In this document: positions 41,596-50,484 of the stretch, in pieces
How the letters are laid out: every line of letters begins with the position of its first letter
How positions within the stretch are numbered: position 1 is the stretch's first letter
Assembly (NCBI GenBank): GCA_002384855.1
Contig: DGBP01000074.1
Coordinates: forward strand, 64,919 to 128,918
Length of the DNA stretch: 64,000 bases
Direction: 5' to 3'
DNA from: Nocardioidaceae bacterium UBA4001
Lineage (GTDB): Bacteria > Actinomycetota > Actinomycetes > Propionibacteriales > Nocardioidaceae
Made by a program: the position numbers and the translations under genes
Notes under the pieces: model-generated
What the model saw: the letters and a program-made list of their open reading frames with translations, nothing else
Databases searched by the model: none
What the model was told of the DNA's origin: nothing

Positions 41596-43077
41596 ATGAG
41601 CGTTCTCGCGATCGATGCAGGTACGACGGGCGTCACGGCCGTCGTCGTGACACCCGAGGGCACCATCGCCGCGAAGGGCTACCAGGAGTTCGCCCAGCAC
41701 TTCCCCCGACCCGGCTGGGTCGAGCACGCGCCGGAGGAGATCTGGCAGGCCACGCTCGAGGCCACGCGCGAGGCGGTCAAGGCCTACGAGCGAACCGGCG
41801 GTCCCGAGCTCCGGGCGATCGGCATCACCAACCAGCGCGAGACCGTGCTGCTGTGGGACCGCGAGACACTGGGCTCTCCCCGTCGCGCGATCGTGTGGCA
41901 GGACCGTCGTACCGCCGAGATCTGCACCCGCATGCGCGAGGAGGGCAAGGAGGATCGGATCGCCGCGCTCACCGGGCTGCGGCTCGACCCGTACTTCTCC
42001 GGCACGAAGCTGGCCTGGCTGCGGGAGAACGAGCCGAACACGTGGGCGCTGGTCGAGGACGGCCGCTACGCGATCGGCACCGTCGACTCCTACCTGATCG
42101 CCCGCATGACTCGCGGCACCTGGCACGTCACCGACGTGTCGAACGCCTCACGCACGCTGCTGTTCGACCTCGAGGCCGGCGACTGGTCCGACGAGCTGTG
42201 CGGGCTGTTCGGTGTCCCCCGCGAGGCGCTGCCGGAGATCGTGCCGTCGTGGGGCCACATCGCCACCTCCGACCCGAAGGTGTTCGCGGGGCTGGAGCTG
42301 CCGATCGCGGGGATCGCCGGGGACCAGCAGGCGGCACTGTTCGGGCAGACCTGCTTCGAGGTCGGGGACAGCAAGTGCACCTACGGCACCGGGTCGTTCA
42401 TCCTCACCAACACCGGCACCGAGGTGGTCCGCTCCGAGGGTCTGCTGACCACCGCGGCCTGGCGCTCCCCCGAGGGCGAGACGACCTACGCGCTCGAGGG
42501 CTCGATCTTCGTCACCGGCGCGGCGGTGCAGTGGCTGCGTGACGGGCTGCAGATCGTCGGCGCGGCCCCCGAGACCGAGGCGATCGCGAGGACCGTCCCG
42601 GACTCGCAGGGCGTGGTGTTCGTGCCGGCGCTCACCGGCCTCGGCGCCCCGGACTGGGACCCGCACGCCCGGGGGATGATCATCGGCATCACCAGGGGTA
42701 CGACGCGCGCCCACATCGTGCGGGCCACGCTCGAGGCGATCGCCTTCGAGGTCCGCGACGTCGTGGAGACGCTGCCGGACCGGACCTCGATGCCGGTGCT
42801 GCGGGTCGACGGCGGCGCCTCCTCCAACGACCTGCTCTGCCAGATCCAGGCCGACCAGCTCGGCGTCCCGGTCGAGCGGCCCGAGATCGTCGAGACCACC
42901 GCGCTGGGCGCCGCCTTCCTCGCCGGGCTCGGGGCCGGGGTGTGGCCGTCGATGGCCGACCTGGAGGGCACCTGGCACCTCGACCGTCGTTTCGAGCCGG
43001 AGGGCGACCGGGAGTCGGCCGACGCCGCGCACGACAGGTGGCGCGACGCGGTCGAGCGGTCGAAGGGCTGGGCCTGA
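41596..43077 (+). CDS. glpK: Glycerol kinase
   Basis: A 493-residue FGGY kinase: LAIDAGTTGVTAV (phosphate 1), TNQRETVLLWD, IVWQDRRTA (glycerol-binding Arg), CTYGTGSFILTNTG, the PALTGLGAPDWDP loop and VDGGASSNDLLCQ. It makes glycerol-3-phosphate from glycerol. AGGAG lies 8 bases before the ATG. No glpF or glpD gene is adjacent. Confidence 0.95.
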   Translation: MSVLAIDAGTTGVTAVVVTPEGTIAAKGYQEFAQHFPRPGWVEHAPEEIWQATLEATREAVKAYERTGGPELRAIGITNQRETVLLWDRETLGSPRRAIVWQDRRTAEICTRMREEGKEDRIAALTGLRLDPYFSGTKLAWLRENEPNTWALVEDGRYAIGTVDSYLIARMTRGTWHVTDVSNASRTLLFDLEAGDWSDELCGLFGVPREALPEIVPSWGHIATSDPKVFAGLELPIAGIAGDQQAALFGQTCFEVGDSKCTYGTGSFILTNTGTEVVRSEGLLTTAAWRSPEGETTYALEGSIFVTGAAVQWLRDGLQIVGAAPETEAIARTVPDSQGVVFVPALTGLGAPDWDPHARGMIIGITRGTTRAHIVRATLEAIAFEVRDVVETLPDRTSMPVLRVDGGASSNDLLCQIQADQLGVPVERPEIVETTALGAAFLAGLGAGVWPSMADLEGTWHLDRRFEPEGDRESADAAHDRWRDAVERSKGWA

Positions 43078-43139
43078 GGCCTTGTCGATGCCTGCGTAGC
43101 GGGTAAGCGTCGGGACCACCGAGACCTCGGAGGCTGACC

Positions 43140-43259
43140 ATGAGTAGTCCCATGTCGACCGCCCCGCCGGTGGAGCCCGAGCCCGTGGTTCCCGGGGCAA
43201 CCTGGAACCGGTCGCCGCACCGACCCGTCACACCGGCATGGAAAGAGCCGTGGCGCTGA
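43140..43259 (+). CDS. Possible 39-residue small protein or upstream ORF
   Basis: The frame starts MSSPMSTAPPVEPEPVVPGA and ends in a Trp/Pro-rich tail; GGAGG lies 7 bases before the ATG. Its last 22 bases overlap the start of the lipoprotein gene, so it may serve mainly for translational coupling. Confidence 0.4.
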   Translation: MSSPMSTAPPVEPEPVVPGATWNRSPHRPVTPAWKEPWR

Positions 43260-43618
43260 CGTTCGCCCTCGCGTGTGCAGCCGGCTGTGCCGCCCCGGAG
43301 GCAGCGCCCTCCTCGGCGCCGACGACCCCCGAGCCGACGGTGGTTGCGTCGACGACTCCCGCCGCCTCAGCGCCGGACCAATGGGCCTGCCCGCCCGGTT
43401 CACGGAGTGACTTCTTCACGGATCCGGTGGTCTACCCCGTCGACGTGCCCCTGCGCGCCATCGTGGCCGACATCGAAGCCGGCTCCTTCCACATCGACCG
43501 CAACGGGTACGACGCCACCGTGACGTTCCGCGACAGCAGGGGGCTGATCGCGATGCGGTACGAGTACGTCCGAGGTGACACCCGCGGGTGGAGTCTCGAA
43601 CGCGGCCGCGTCTGCTGA
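43238..43618 (+). CDS. Putative small lipoprotein
   Basis: A 126-residue protein with a lipoprotein signal: MERAVALTFALACAAGC, lipid-anchored at C17. A Pro/Thr/Ala linker leads to a small domain with two cysteines (CPPGS and the C-terminal Cys) that may form a disulphide. The lipobox is weak at -3. Function unknown. Confidence 0.6.
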   Translation: MERAVALTFALACAAGCAAPEAAPSSAPTTPEPTVVASTTPAASAPDQWACPPGSRSDFFTDPVVYPVDVPLRAIVADIEAGSFHIDRNGYDATVTFRDSRGLIAMRYEYVRGDTRGWSLERGRVC

Positions 43619-43654
43619 GGTCCACGCGTCAACGTCGGGGACGGTTCCGCCACC

Positions 43655-44551
43655 TCACCGCAAGGACCCGAGCGCCTTCCGCGCCCTGTCGACCGCCGCC
43701 TGCGCCTCCGCAACCGCCTCCTCCCGATCATCGCGGGCCTCCTCTGCGTCGGACAGCTGGTCCTCGTTGTCCTCGACCCGCTTCTCGACCTCGGCGAGCC
43801 GGCGACGCAGCTCGTCGACCTCGGCGTGGAGCTGGAGCTCCTTGGCCTCCCGCTTCTCCACCTTGCGCTGCGCCTTCTCCCACTGCCGCCGTGCCGCCGC
43901 GAGCTCGGACTCAGCCTCGGCGAGCGCCTGTTCGGCCTCCTCGATCGCGGCGGTGTCGTCCTCGACGACGGTCAGCTCGGGCTTGGCCGGCGCGGCCCTC
44001 GCCGTACGGCGTGCCGGTGCCCGTCGTACGACGTCCGCGCCGATCGCGCTGGGGACGGCCACCGACTCGGCCACGCCGGCGACCTCTGTCCCGGCGGGCG
44101 CGAGCGGCTTGACCAGCATCCCGGTCCGCACCGCGGCGGCGGCGTCGTCGTCGACCATCGCCGCGTGCAGCGTCTCCTCGACCTGGGTCACGACCGGGTC
44201 ACCGAGCTTCTGTCCGAGGTCCGCGGCGACCACGCGAGCCCGCCGAGCGACGGCCGCGACGAGCTGGCGGCGCTGACGTCCGAGCCGGCGCAGCTCCTCC
44301 CCCGCCATCGTCGCCTGGGCCTCCCGCAGCGCACTGCCGAGGGCGAGGACCTGCTCGACCTGGTCCGGCTCGTGGCGGACCAGCATGTTGACGGTCCACG
44401 CGGCGGTGACCGGCTTGGGAAGCTTCTTGATCTCCGCGACGAGCGTCTTGTCGCCGTCACCCTTGGCCTCGGCCGCGAGCTCGGTGCGGCGCGGGACGAA
44501 CTCGTCCGGGCGCGTCGAGTACAGCTCCTCGGCCGCCGCCATCAGGTCCAC
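43655..44551 (-). CDS. Coiled-coil hypothetical protein
   Basis: A 298-residue protein. The N-terminal third (PDEFVPRRTELAAEAK, KKLPKPVTAAWTVNML) is a conserved-looking globular part; residues from about 200 onward are a long Ala/Glu/Arg coiled coil. TATGCT lies 6 bases before the GTG start (leaderless pattern), so it need not depend on the response-regulator gene upstream. No known activity. Confidence 0.7.
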   Translation of the reverse strand: MDLMAAAEELYSTRPDEFVPRRTELAAEAKGDGDKTLVAEIKKLPKPVTAAWTVNMLVRHEPDQVEQVLALGSALREAQATMAGEELRRLGRQRRQLVAAVARRARVVAADLGQKLGDPVVTQVEETLHAAMVDDDAAAAVRTGMLVKPLAPAGTEVAGVAESVAVPSAIGADVVRRAPARRTARAAPAKPELTVVEDDTAAIEEAEQALAEAESELAAARRQWEKAQRKVEKREAKELQLHAEVDELRRRLAEVEKRVEDNEDQLSDAEEARDDREEAVAEAQAAVDRARKALGSLR

Positions 44552-44580
44552 GGAGCGAGCATAGAGCCGTCCACCGCCCG

Positions 44581-45243
44581 CTACTCGGGCTCGTCGAGAC
44601 CTTGCTCGATGGCGTACCGCACCAGCTGTACCCGGTTGTGCATCTGCAGCTTGCGCAGCGTGTTCTGCACGTGGTTCTGCACGGTCCGGTGCGAGAGCAC
44701 CAGACGGTCGGCGATCTGCTTGTAGGACAGGCCCTTCGCCACCAGCCGCAGCACCTCGGTCTCCCGATCCGTGAGCCGGGGCGTGTCGCTGCGCTCGGTG
44801 GTGGGCGTGTCGGAGAGACGGCGGTACTCCCCCAGCACCAGACCCGCCAGCCCGGGCGTGAAGACGGTGTCACCGCGGGCGACCCGGGTGACCGCATCGA
44901 CCAGCTCCGGCTTGGAGGCGGACTTCACGAGGTAGCCGGTGGCTCCGGCCTTCACGGCCTCCAGCACGTCGGTCTGCTCGCCCGAGGCGGAGAGGATCAG
45001 CACCCGCACGGTCGGGTCGCCCTGCACCAGCGTCGCGGTCACCTCCACGCCGTTGGGCGCGGGGATCTGCAGGTCCAGCACCACGACCCGTGGCCGCGTG
45101 GCCTTCGCGCGGGTCAGCGCCTCGGTGCCGGTGGCCGCGGTCGCGACCACGCGGAACCCCGCACCCTCGAGGTCGCGAGCGACCGCGTCCCGCCACATCG
45201 GATGGTCGTCGACGACCATGACCGTGACCGTGTCCTCGTCCAC
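44581..45243 (-). CDS. NarL/LuxR-type response regulator
   Basis: A 220-residue regulator. The receiver domain has VVDDHPMWRD, phospho-acceptor D57 in VVVLDLQIP and the conserved Lys in YLVKSA; a LuxR-type helix-turn-helix follows (LTDRETEVLRLVAKGLSYKQIAD). GGGAGG precedes the GTG start. The likely partner kinase is encoded 1.3 kb upstream on the same strand, separated by two unrelated genes. Confidence 0.93.
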   Translation of the reverse strand: MDEDTVTVMVVDDHPMWRDAVARDLEGAGFRVVATAATGTEALTRAKATRPRVVVLDLQIPAPNGVEVTATLVQGDPTVRVLILSASGEQTDVLEAVKAGATGYLVKSASKPELVDAVTRVARGDTVFTPGLAGLVLGEYRRLSDTPTTERSDTPRLTDRETEVLRLVAKGLSYKQIADRLVLSHRTVQNHVQNTLRKLQMHNRVQLVRYAIEQGLDEPE

Positions 45244-45272
45244 GCAGCCTCCCTCGTCCGACCGCACGAACG

Positions 45273-45797
45273 CTAGCGATCCCCGGCGGGCGGCACGTAG
45301 CGCCCACGCCGATGGGCCAGCGGCTCCCGCTCCTCGCCGATCTCGACGTGCTCCACCTCGGCGTCGACGAGCAGCGACCAGCCCACCTCCCTTTGCTGCC
45401 CGGTCACGCGCACCCCGGCCCACGCGCTCGCCCCCAACAGCCGCGGTCCCCAGTCGGTGTCCTGCCAGGTGCCGAGCCGGAACGGCCCGCCGGGTGCCGG
45501 CGCCTGCCCGGCGAACGCCTCGGCGAGGTCGCGGTGCGCCCACTCGAGAAGCTGTACGACGGCCGTCCCGGTGTCCTCGAACGCCTCCGCGAAGTCCGAG
45601 TCGGGATCGACCAAGGCGAGCAGGTGTGACGGCTCCCCGGCCGCGACCATCAACGACGACACGGTCAGCCCGGCCCGGTCGTGACCGGTCCCGGTGGTCC
45701 ACAGCGACACCGTCCCGCCCAGGCGGCCGCGCAGGCGCCGTACCGGGTCACGCGCGGACTCAGGCTGGGCGAAGGGGTGGTCCGAGTGGATGGTCAT
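45273..45797 (-). CDS. Flavin reductase-like (FMN split-barrel) protein
   Basis: A 174-residue protein with PVRRLRGRLGGTVSLWTTGTGHDRAG and LTVSSLMVAAGEPS, the flavin-binding pattern of flavin reductase-like proteins, and a C-terminal region typical of that split barrel. It may reduce or carry FMN. It lies 29 bases upstream of the response-regulator gene and is probably cotranscribed with it. Confidence 0.75.
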   Translation of the reverse strand: MTIHSDHPFAQPESARDPVRRLRGRLGGTVSLWTTGTGHDRAGLTVSSLMVAAGEPSHLLALVDPDSDFAEAFEDTGTAVVQLLEWAHRDLAEAFAGQAPAPGGPFRLGTWQDTDWGPRLLGASAWAGVRVTGQQREVGWSLLVDAEVEHVEIGEEREPLAHRRGRYVPPAGDR

Positions 45798-45855
45798 GCC
45801 GCCAACCTACGACGCGGGCGCCGGTCCTACGCCTGGCGGACACACCGACATCGGG

Positions 45856-46443
45856 TCACCGAAGCCCCGGCATGTCGTAGACGAACCACGTCAGCGCCAG
45901 GCAGTTCGAAGCGACGGTTCCCCAGAAGAAGGCGCGAAACGGTTGCTTCCTCGTCTTGTGCCGGAAGACTCGCCGCGCAACCAAGCCGCCGGGCCATCCA
46001 CCCACCAGGTCGACAAAATGGAGATTTGCCTCTGGAATCCGCCATGCGCCCCGCTCCGCAGCGGTCTTGTCGGCGCGGTACATCGCGAACGCAACGAGGC
46101 TGAGCCCGCCATACCCGGCCAACAGGGCTGCCGGGAGTTGGTCCACAGCTGCAAGTCCCGCCAGGAGGGCGAAGAAGATGGTCGTGGTGGCGATAGCCGT
46201 GGTGAGACCCCGGGGAACTGTCCGCATGGTCCGCGCGGGGGCAGCGTAAAGAACCCGGGAGGCACGAAGCCTGTCCCGCGTATCGCGGTCCGCGGCGTAG
46301 GTGACAGCGTCGTTCGCAACAGGTCGTCGCCCGCGAGGGAAGGAGCTCACATGGACGAACACGCGTGCCCCACCGTCGTTCGGGCTGATGAACCCGAAAC
46401 CCCTGGAGTCGTTCCACTCGGTCAAGATCCCCTGCTGCCGCAC
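45856..46443 (-). CDS. Cold-shock domain fused to DUF1294 membrane domain
   Basis: A 195-residue protein. Residues 1-65 form a cold-shock OB fold (GILTEWNDSRGFGFISP, RVFVHVSSF) that binds single-stranded RNA or DNA. Residues 80-195 are DUF1294, with three to four hydrophobic segments and the DKTAAERGAWRIPEANLH signature. The gene starts with GTG without a clear ribosome site and has more A/T at third positions than its neighbours. It interrupts a kinase/regulator gene pair. Confidence 0.85.
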   Translation of the reverse strand: MRQQGILTEWNDSRGFGFISPNDGGARVFVHVSSFPRGRRPVANDAVTYAADRDTRDRLRASRVLYAAPARTMRTVPRGLTTAIATTTIFFALLAGLAAVDQLPAALLAGYGGLSLVAFAMYRADKTAAERGAWRIPEANLHFVDLVGGWPGGLVARRVFRHKTRKQPFRAFFWGTVASNCLALTWFVYDMPGLR

Positions 46444-46539
46444 CCGCTCATTGTGTACCCGGGACCGGACTCTGACCTCGAGAACACCTGCAAATCGCGG
46501 AAGTGCATGCCATCTCGCGGGCGCCGGGAAGGCGGAGCC

Positions 46540-47694
46540 TCAGCGGGGGAAGGCCAGCTCCCACTCGGTGCCCTGACCCGGGCCGGTCGTCAGCGTCGCG
46601 GTGCCTCCGAGGTCGCTCACGCGGCCGCGGACGGACTCGCTCACCCCGAGACGCCCCTCTGCCACGGCCGTCTCGAGCCGACCGGCGGGGATGCCCGGCC
46701 CCTCGTCGCGCACGGTCACCACCACCTCCGCGCCGAGGTCCTCCAGCAGCACCCACGCGGGCGCGTCGGCACCGACATGGCGGTCGACGTTGTCGAGACA
46801 GGCACGGACGGCGGCCACGATCTCGGTCACCCGTGCCGCGGGCAGCTCGACCGGTGTTCCCGGCACGGCGACGGTCACCCGGCTGCCTGCGAGACCCCGA
46901 AGCGCCTCGGCCAGGTCGACGGTTCCGGGCCCCGCTCCGTCAGCCCGCGAGGTCCCTTGAACCAGCCCGCGCAGCGCTACCTCCTGCTCCCCCGCCAGCC
47001 GCCCCAGCTCGGCCGCCTCACCGCCGAGCTCGAGGCCGCGCCGCTGCACGAGCGCGAGCACCTGCAGCACCCCGTCGTGCACCGCACGCGCCAGCCGGGC
47101 CCGCTCCGCTGCGGCAGCGGCCTCCCGCTCCGCACGGTCGCGGGCCGCGCCCATCTCCTTGAGGAGACCGGAGGTGTAGCCGAGCACGGGCCCGCCGATC
47201 ATCAGCAGGAAGATGTTGCCAAGCACCGGCTGCTCGACGTCGCTGCGGATCGCGAGGTCGGCCAGCGACACCGCGAGCGAGGCGATGAGGCCGCCGAGCC
47301 AGTGCCCGTGGATGCCCCAGGCGAGCACCACCCCCATCACCCAGAAGCCCGGCAGCGTCGTGTCGAACTCCCCCGCCTTCACCAGCGGTGTCGACAGGAC
47401 GGCGGCCACGGTGACCACCAGGTCGGTGACGAGCAGTGGGCTGCGGCGACGGCCGGGCTGGTCGTAGGCCCAGATCGCCACCGCGGTCCAGGCGACGAGC
47501 ACGCCCAGCACGACGGCCGCCACGAGGGGCCGGTCGAGCTCGTCACGCCGCCAGAGGCTCACCGCGATCGCGTTGAGCAGGACGACGACGCGCAGCACCG
47601 CCAGCGCGCGATACATCGTGGTCTCGACGGCCTCGGTCGCCTGGTCGTGGGCGGGGCCGATCCCGAGCGCCCGCGACAGGCTCTCTCGGGGCAT
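46540..47694 (-). CDS. MacS-like sensor histidine kinase
   Basis: A 384-residue kinase with about five N-terminal transmembrane segments, a DHp-like helix containing AVHDGVLQVLALV (phospho-acceptor H206, HD type as in NarX-class kinases) and a C-terminal HATPase domain (CLDNVDRHVGA N-box, VRDEGPGIP G1, GRLGVSESVRGR). It starts 3 bases after the plsC gene. The signal is unknown. The nearest candidate partner is the NarL-type regulator 1.3 kb downstream. Confidence 0.88.
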   Translation of the reverse strand: MPRESLSRALGIGPAHDQATEAVETTMYRALAVLRVVVLLNAIAVSLWRRDELDRPLVAAVVLGVLVAWTAVAIWAYDQPGRRRSPLLVTDLVVTVAAVLSTPLVKAGEFDTTLPGFWVMGVVLAWGIHGHWLGGLIASLAVSLADLAIRSDVEQPVLGNIFLLMIGGPVLGYTSGLLKEMGAARDRAEREAAAAAERARLARAVHDGVLQVLALVQRRGLELGGEAAELGRLAGEQEVALRGLVQGTSRADGAGPGTVDLAEALRGLAGSRVTVAVPGTPVELPAARVTEIVAAVRACLDNVDRHVGADAPAWVLLEDLGAEVVVTVRDEGPGIPAGRLETAVAEGRLGVSESVRGRVSDLGGTATLTTGPGQGTEWELAFPR

Positions 47695-47697
47695 GCG

Positions 47698-48468
47698 TCA
47701 GGACGCTTTGAGCTCGGGACTCTCCGGGTCGCCCGGCGTCCCGTCCTCGGCGGTCCTGGCCCTGGCCTCGGCGGCCGCCCTGCGTGCGGTCTCCTTGTCG
47801 AGTACCTTGGCCTTGCTGGCGTACATGTCGACGTACTCCTGGCCCGACAGCTGCATGATCTCGTACATGATCTCGTCGGTGATCGAGCGCAGGATGTAGC
47901 GGTCGTTCTCCAGGCCCTCGTAGCGGGAGAAGTCCAGCGGCTTGCCGAAGCGCACCAGCGGGCGGGTGAACGAACCGAACTTCTTGCCGGGGGGTGCGAC
48001 GACGTCGGTGCCGACGACCGCGATCGGGATGACCGGGACCTTCATCTCCAGGGCGAGCCGGGCGACGCCGGTCTTGCCGCGGTAGAGCCGACCGTCGTGG
48101 GAGCGGGTCCCCTCGGGGTAGATGCCGAACAGCTCGCCGGCGTCGAGGACCTTCTTCGCCGACATCAGCGCCCCCTCGGCAGCGGACCCGCTGGAGCGGT
48201 CGATCGGCACCTGGCCGGCGCCGGAGAAGAACCGCTTCTGCAGCCAGCCCTTGATGCCCGGGGTGGTGAAGTACTCCGCCTTGGCGACGAACGTGACCCG
48301 CCGGGTCAGCGTCAGCGGCATGAACAGCCAGTCGGCGTAGGACAGGTGGTTGCTGGCGAGGATGGCCGGACCCTCCTCGGGGACGTTCTCGGCGCCCTCC
48401 ACACGCGGCCGGAAGACCATGCGCAGCAACGGGCCGAGCAGCACCCATTTGAGCAGCCAGTAGAACAC
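47698..48468 (-). CDS. plsC: 1-acyl-sn-glycerol-3-phosphate acyltransferase
   Basis: A 256-residue PlsC-family acyltransferase with NHLSYADWL (HX4D catalytic motif), GQVPIDRS, IYPEGTRSHDG and VPVIPIAV. It acylates lysophosphatidate in phospholipid synthesis at the inner face of the membrane. AGGAGGTT lies 7 bases before the GTG start at 48468. Position and type match Rv2182c. The C-terminal Lys/Glu-rich tail is disordered. Confidence 0.92.
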   Translation of the reverse strand: MFYWLLKWVLLGPLLRMVFRPRVEGAENVPEEGPAILASNHLSYADWLFMPLTLTRRVTFVAKAEYFTTPGIKGWLQKRFFSGAGQVPIDRSSGSAAEGALMSAKKVLDAGELFGIYPEGTRSHDGRLYRGKTGVARLALEMKVPVIPIAVVGTDVVAPPGKKFGSFTRPLVRFGKPLDFSRYEGLENDRYILRSITDEIMYEIMQLSGQEYVDMYASKAKVLDKETARRAAAEARARTAEDGTPGDPESPELKAS

Positions 48469-48593
48469 CCGTGAACCTCCTGTCGTGGGGCCTAACCCTA
48501 GCCCCGTTTCCGGGGGCGTGCGACGATGAGTTGGAGTTGTCCGCGGGCGGGTCTCGCGGACGCCGTACGTCCCTCGCACCCCTGGAGTGCCCC

Positions 48594-49364
48594 GTGTCCG
48601 TCGACCCACACGCAGAGCCGTTCCACGCCACCGGCGAGCCCGACGAGCAGGGCCGCCGCGTCGGCGTCCTGCTCAGCCACGGTTTCACCGGATCGCCCGC
48701 GTCGATGGTGCCCTGGGGCAGGCACCTCGCCGCGCACGGCTTCGGTGTCGCGGTGCCCCGGCTGCCCGGGCACGGCACGTCGTGGCAGGAGATGAACCGG
48801 ACGAGCTACGAGGACTGGTACGGCGAGCTCGAGCGCGCCTTCGAGAAGCTGAAGGCCGAGCACGACCACGTCGTGGTCGGTGGCCTGTCGATGGGGGGTG
48901 GGCTGGTGCTGCGCCTGGCCGCCCGCAAGGGTCGCGAGGTCGCGGGCGTGATGCTGGTCAACGCCGCCGTCGCGTCGAACAACAAGCAGCTGCTCGCCGT
49001 GCCCCTGCTCAAGCGGGTGCTCCCCTCGATGCCGGGCATCGGCAACGACATCAAGAAGTCCGGGCAGGACGAGCACGGCTACGACCGCATCCCGCTCAAG
49101 GCGCTCGGCTCGATGCTGGCCGGCTGGAAGGCGGTGCGTGAGGAGCTCGCGCAGGTGACCCAGCCGATCGTGCACTTCCGGTCGTCCGAGGACCACGTCG
49201 TGGACCCCTCGTCGTCGCGGATCATCGCGAGCAAGGTCTCCTCCCGCGTGGTCGAGGAGCGCATCCTGGAGAACAGCTACCACGTGGCGACCCTCGACAA
49301 CGATGCACCGGTGATCTTCGAGGAGTCCGTCGAGTTCGTCCGCCGCGTCACGTCGGAGACGTGA
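48594..49364 (+). CDS. Alpha/beta hydrolase (esterase/monoacylglycerol lipase type)
   Basis: A 256-residue hydrolase: LLSHGFTGSPASM forms the oxyanion hole, GGLSMGG holds nucleophile S99, EDHVVDP the acid and SYHVATLD the His. The fold and lid resemble bacterial monoglyceride lipases/carboxylesterases such as Est30. GGAG lies 6 bases before the GTG start. It is divergent from plsC, in keeping with a lipid role. Confidence 0.88.
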   Translation: MSVDPHAEPFHATGEPDEQGRRVGVLLSHGFTGSPASMVPWGRHLAAHGFGVAVPRLPGHGTSWQEMNRTSYEDWYGELERAFEKLKAEHDHVVVGGLSMGGGLVLRLAARKGREVAGVMLVNAAVASNNKQLLAVPLLKRVLPSMPGIGNDIKKSGQDEHGYDRIPLKALGSMLAGWKAVREELAQVTQPIVHFRSSEDHVVDPSSSRIIASKVSSRVVEERILENSYHVATLDNDAPVIFEESVEFVRRVTSET

Positions 49365-49371
49365 CCACACC

Positions 49372-49866
49372 ATGACTCCTGTGCCCCAGGACCCCGAGGA
49401 CCCCCGCGACCGGGGGCCCGGCGACCACGGACGGCGGCTCGACGAGGACGCCGCCTGGCGTGCGATCGTCGAGAACTACGGCGAGCCCGCGCTCGGCCCG
49501 GACCCCGAGCCGCCGGCGCCCGAGCCGGAGCCGGAGCGGCCCACACCGCAGGACGAGCGCCTCCGTGGTCTCTTCCAGCCGTCGTGGAGCGATCCGCTGG
49601 AGACCGAGGCGACCTGGGAGGACGAGGGCCACTTCGTGCCGCCCACCCCTCCGCCGGTGGTCGCTCGCGACCCCCGCCGCAGGGCCGCGTGGATCGGGCT
49701 GTTCGGCTCCCCCACCTTCATGCTGATCGCGGTCGTCCTCGGCTGGAACCTTGCCGACTGGTTCATGCTCGGCCTGGCCGGTGCGTTCGCCGGAGGCTTC
49801 ATCTACCTCGTCGCGACCATGCAGAACCGGCGTCCCGGAGACGGCGGCGACGGCGCGGTCGTCTAG
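49372..49866 (+). CDS. Hypothetical membrane protein with disordered N-terminus
   Basis: A 164-residue protein. The first 95 residues are Pro/Asp/Glu-rich, with a short DEDAAWRAIVENYGE segment; two transmembrane helices follow (IGLFGSPTFMLIAVVLGW and FMLGLAGAFAGGFIYLVA). It starts 7 bases after the hydrolase gene, so the two are likely cotranscribed. Function unknown. Confidence 0.7.
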   Translation: MTPVPQDPEDPRDRGPGDHGRRLDEDAAWRAIVENYGEPALGPDPEPPAPEPEPERPTPQDERLRGLFQPSWSDPLETEATWEDEGHFVPPTPPPVVARDPRRRAAWIGLFGSPTFMLIAVVLGWNLADWFMLGLAGAFAGGFIYLVATMQNRRPGDGGDGAVV

Positions 49867-49924
49867 GAGACTGCGCCGGGCGTCGACGCGACCGAGCAGA
49901 CCACGGTCGAGACGGGGGCCGCAC

Positions 49925-50254
49925 TCAGTCTGAGCAGTCGACCGCGACTGCAAGAGCGGCGCAGATCTCCCGCATCCGGGCCTCGGACACACGTCCGAGT
50001 CGTTCGACGAGAATCGCGATCGAGACACTTTCGACGGAGTCGAGGTTGACTGCCGAGCGACGAGGCACCGGGTGGTCGCCGGGCTCGAGGAGGACTTCGC
50101 TCGCAAGGCCTCGGACAGTGGTGGTGCAGGGGGCGATGAGCGCGCGACGATGGCGGGGGATGACTGCATTGCGAGAGAGGACGACAACAGGCCTCCGCCC
50201 GATCTCCGCCATCTCGCACCACCACACCTCCCCGCGTGCGGGGAGGTCCGTCAT
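49925..50254 (-). CDS. PemK/MazF-type endoribonuclease toxin
   Basis: A 109-residue toxin starting MTDLPARGEVWWCEM; RGEVWW is the family's opening strand, and RRPVVVLSRN and RALIAPCTTTVRG form the active-site loops of MazF-type mRNA interferases. Its ATG overlaps the antitoxin stop (ATGA). It appears intact. Confidence 0.9.
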   Translation of the reverse strand: MTDLPARGEVWWCEMAEIGRRPVVVLSRNAVIPRHRRALIAPCTTTVRGLASEVLLEPGDHPVPRRSAVNLDSVESVSIAILVERLGRVSEARMREICAALAVAVDCSD

Positions 50255-50484
50255 GACGTCGCTACCGCTCGTCTGAAGGACGCCAGGTCTCCCCACTCGT
50301 CCGGCTCGTCGAGCGGGTGCGCGTCGTACGCGGCGTAGCTGGCGTCGACTTCGGCCGAGCGATGGCGAGCCAGCAACGCAGCGAGGGCTTCGTCGACAAG
50401 CGCGGAGTCAGGCTTCCCGGACGCCCTGCGTGCGCTCTCGAGGAGTTCCGCGTCGACCGTCGTGCTCAGGCGTGTGCGACCCAT
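50251..50484 (-). CDS. MazE-like ribbon-helix-helix antitoxin
   Basis: A 77-residue antitoxin starting MGRTRLSTTVDAELLESARRASG, a ribbon-helix-helix DNA-binding start, with an acidic C-terminal tail for toxin binding (DEPDEWGDL). The ATG at 50484 has no ribosome site; it overlaps a tandem repeat that likely serves as the autoregulatory operator. Confidence 0.85.
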   Translation of the reverse strand: MGRTRLSTTVDAELLESARRASGKPDSALVDEALAALLARHRSAEVDASYAAYDAHPLDEPDEWGDLASFRRAVATS

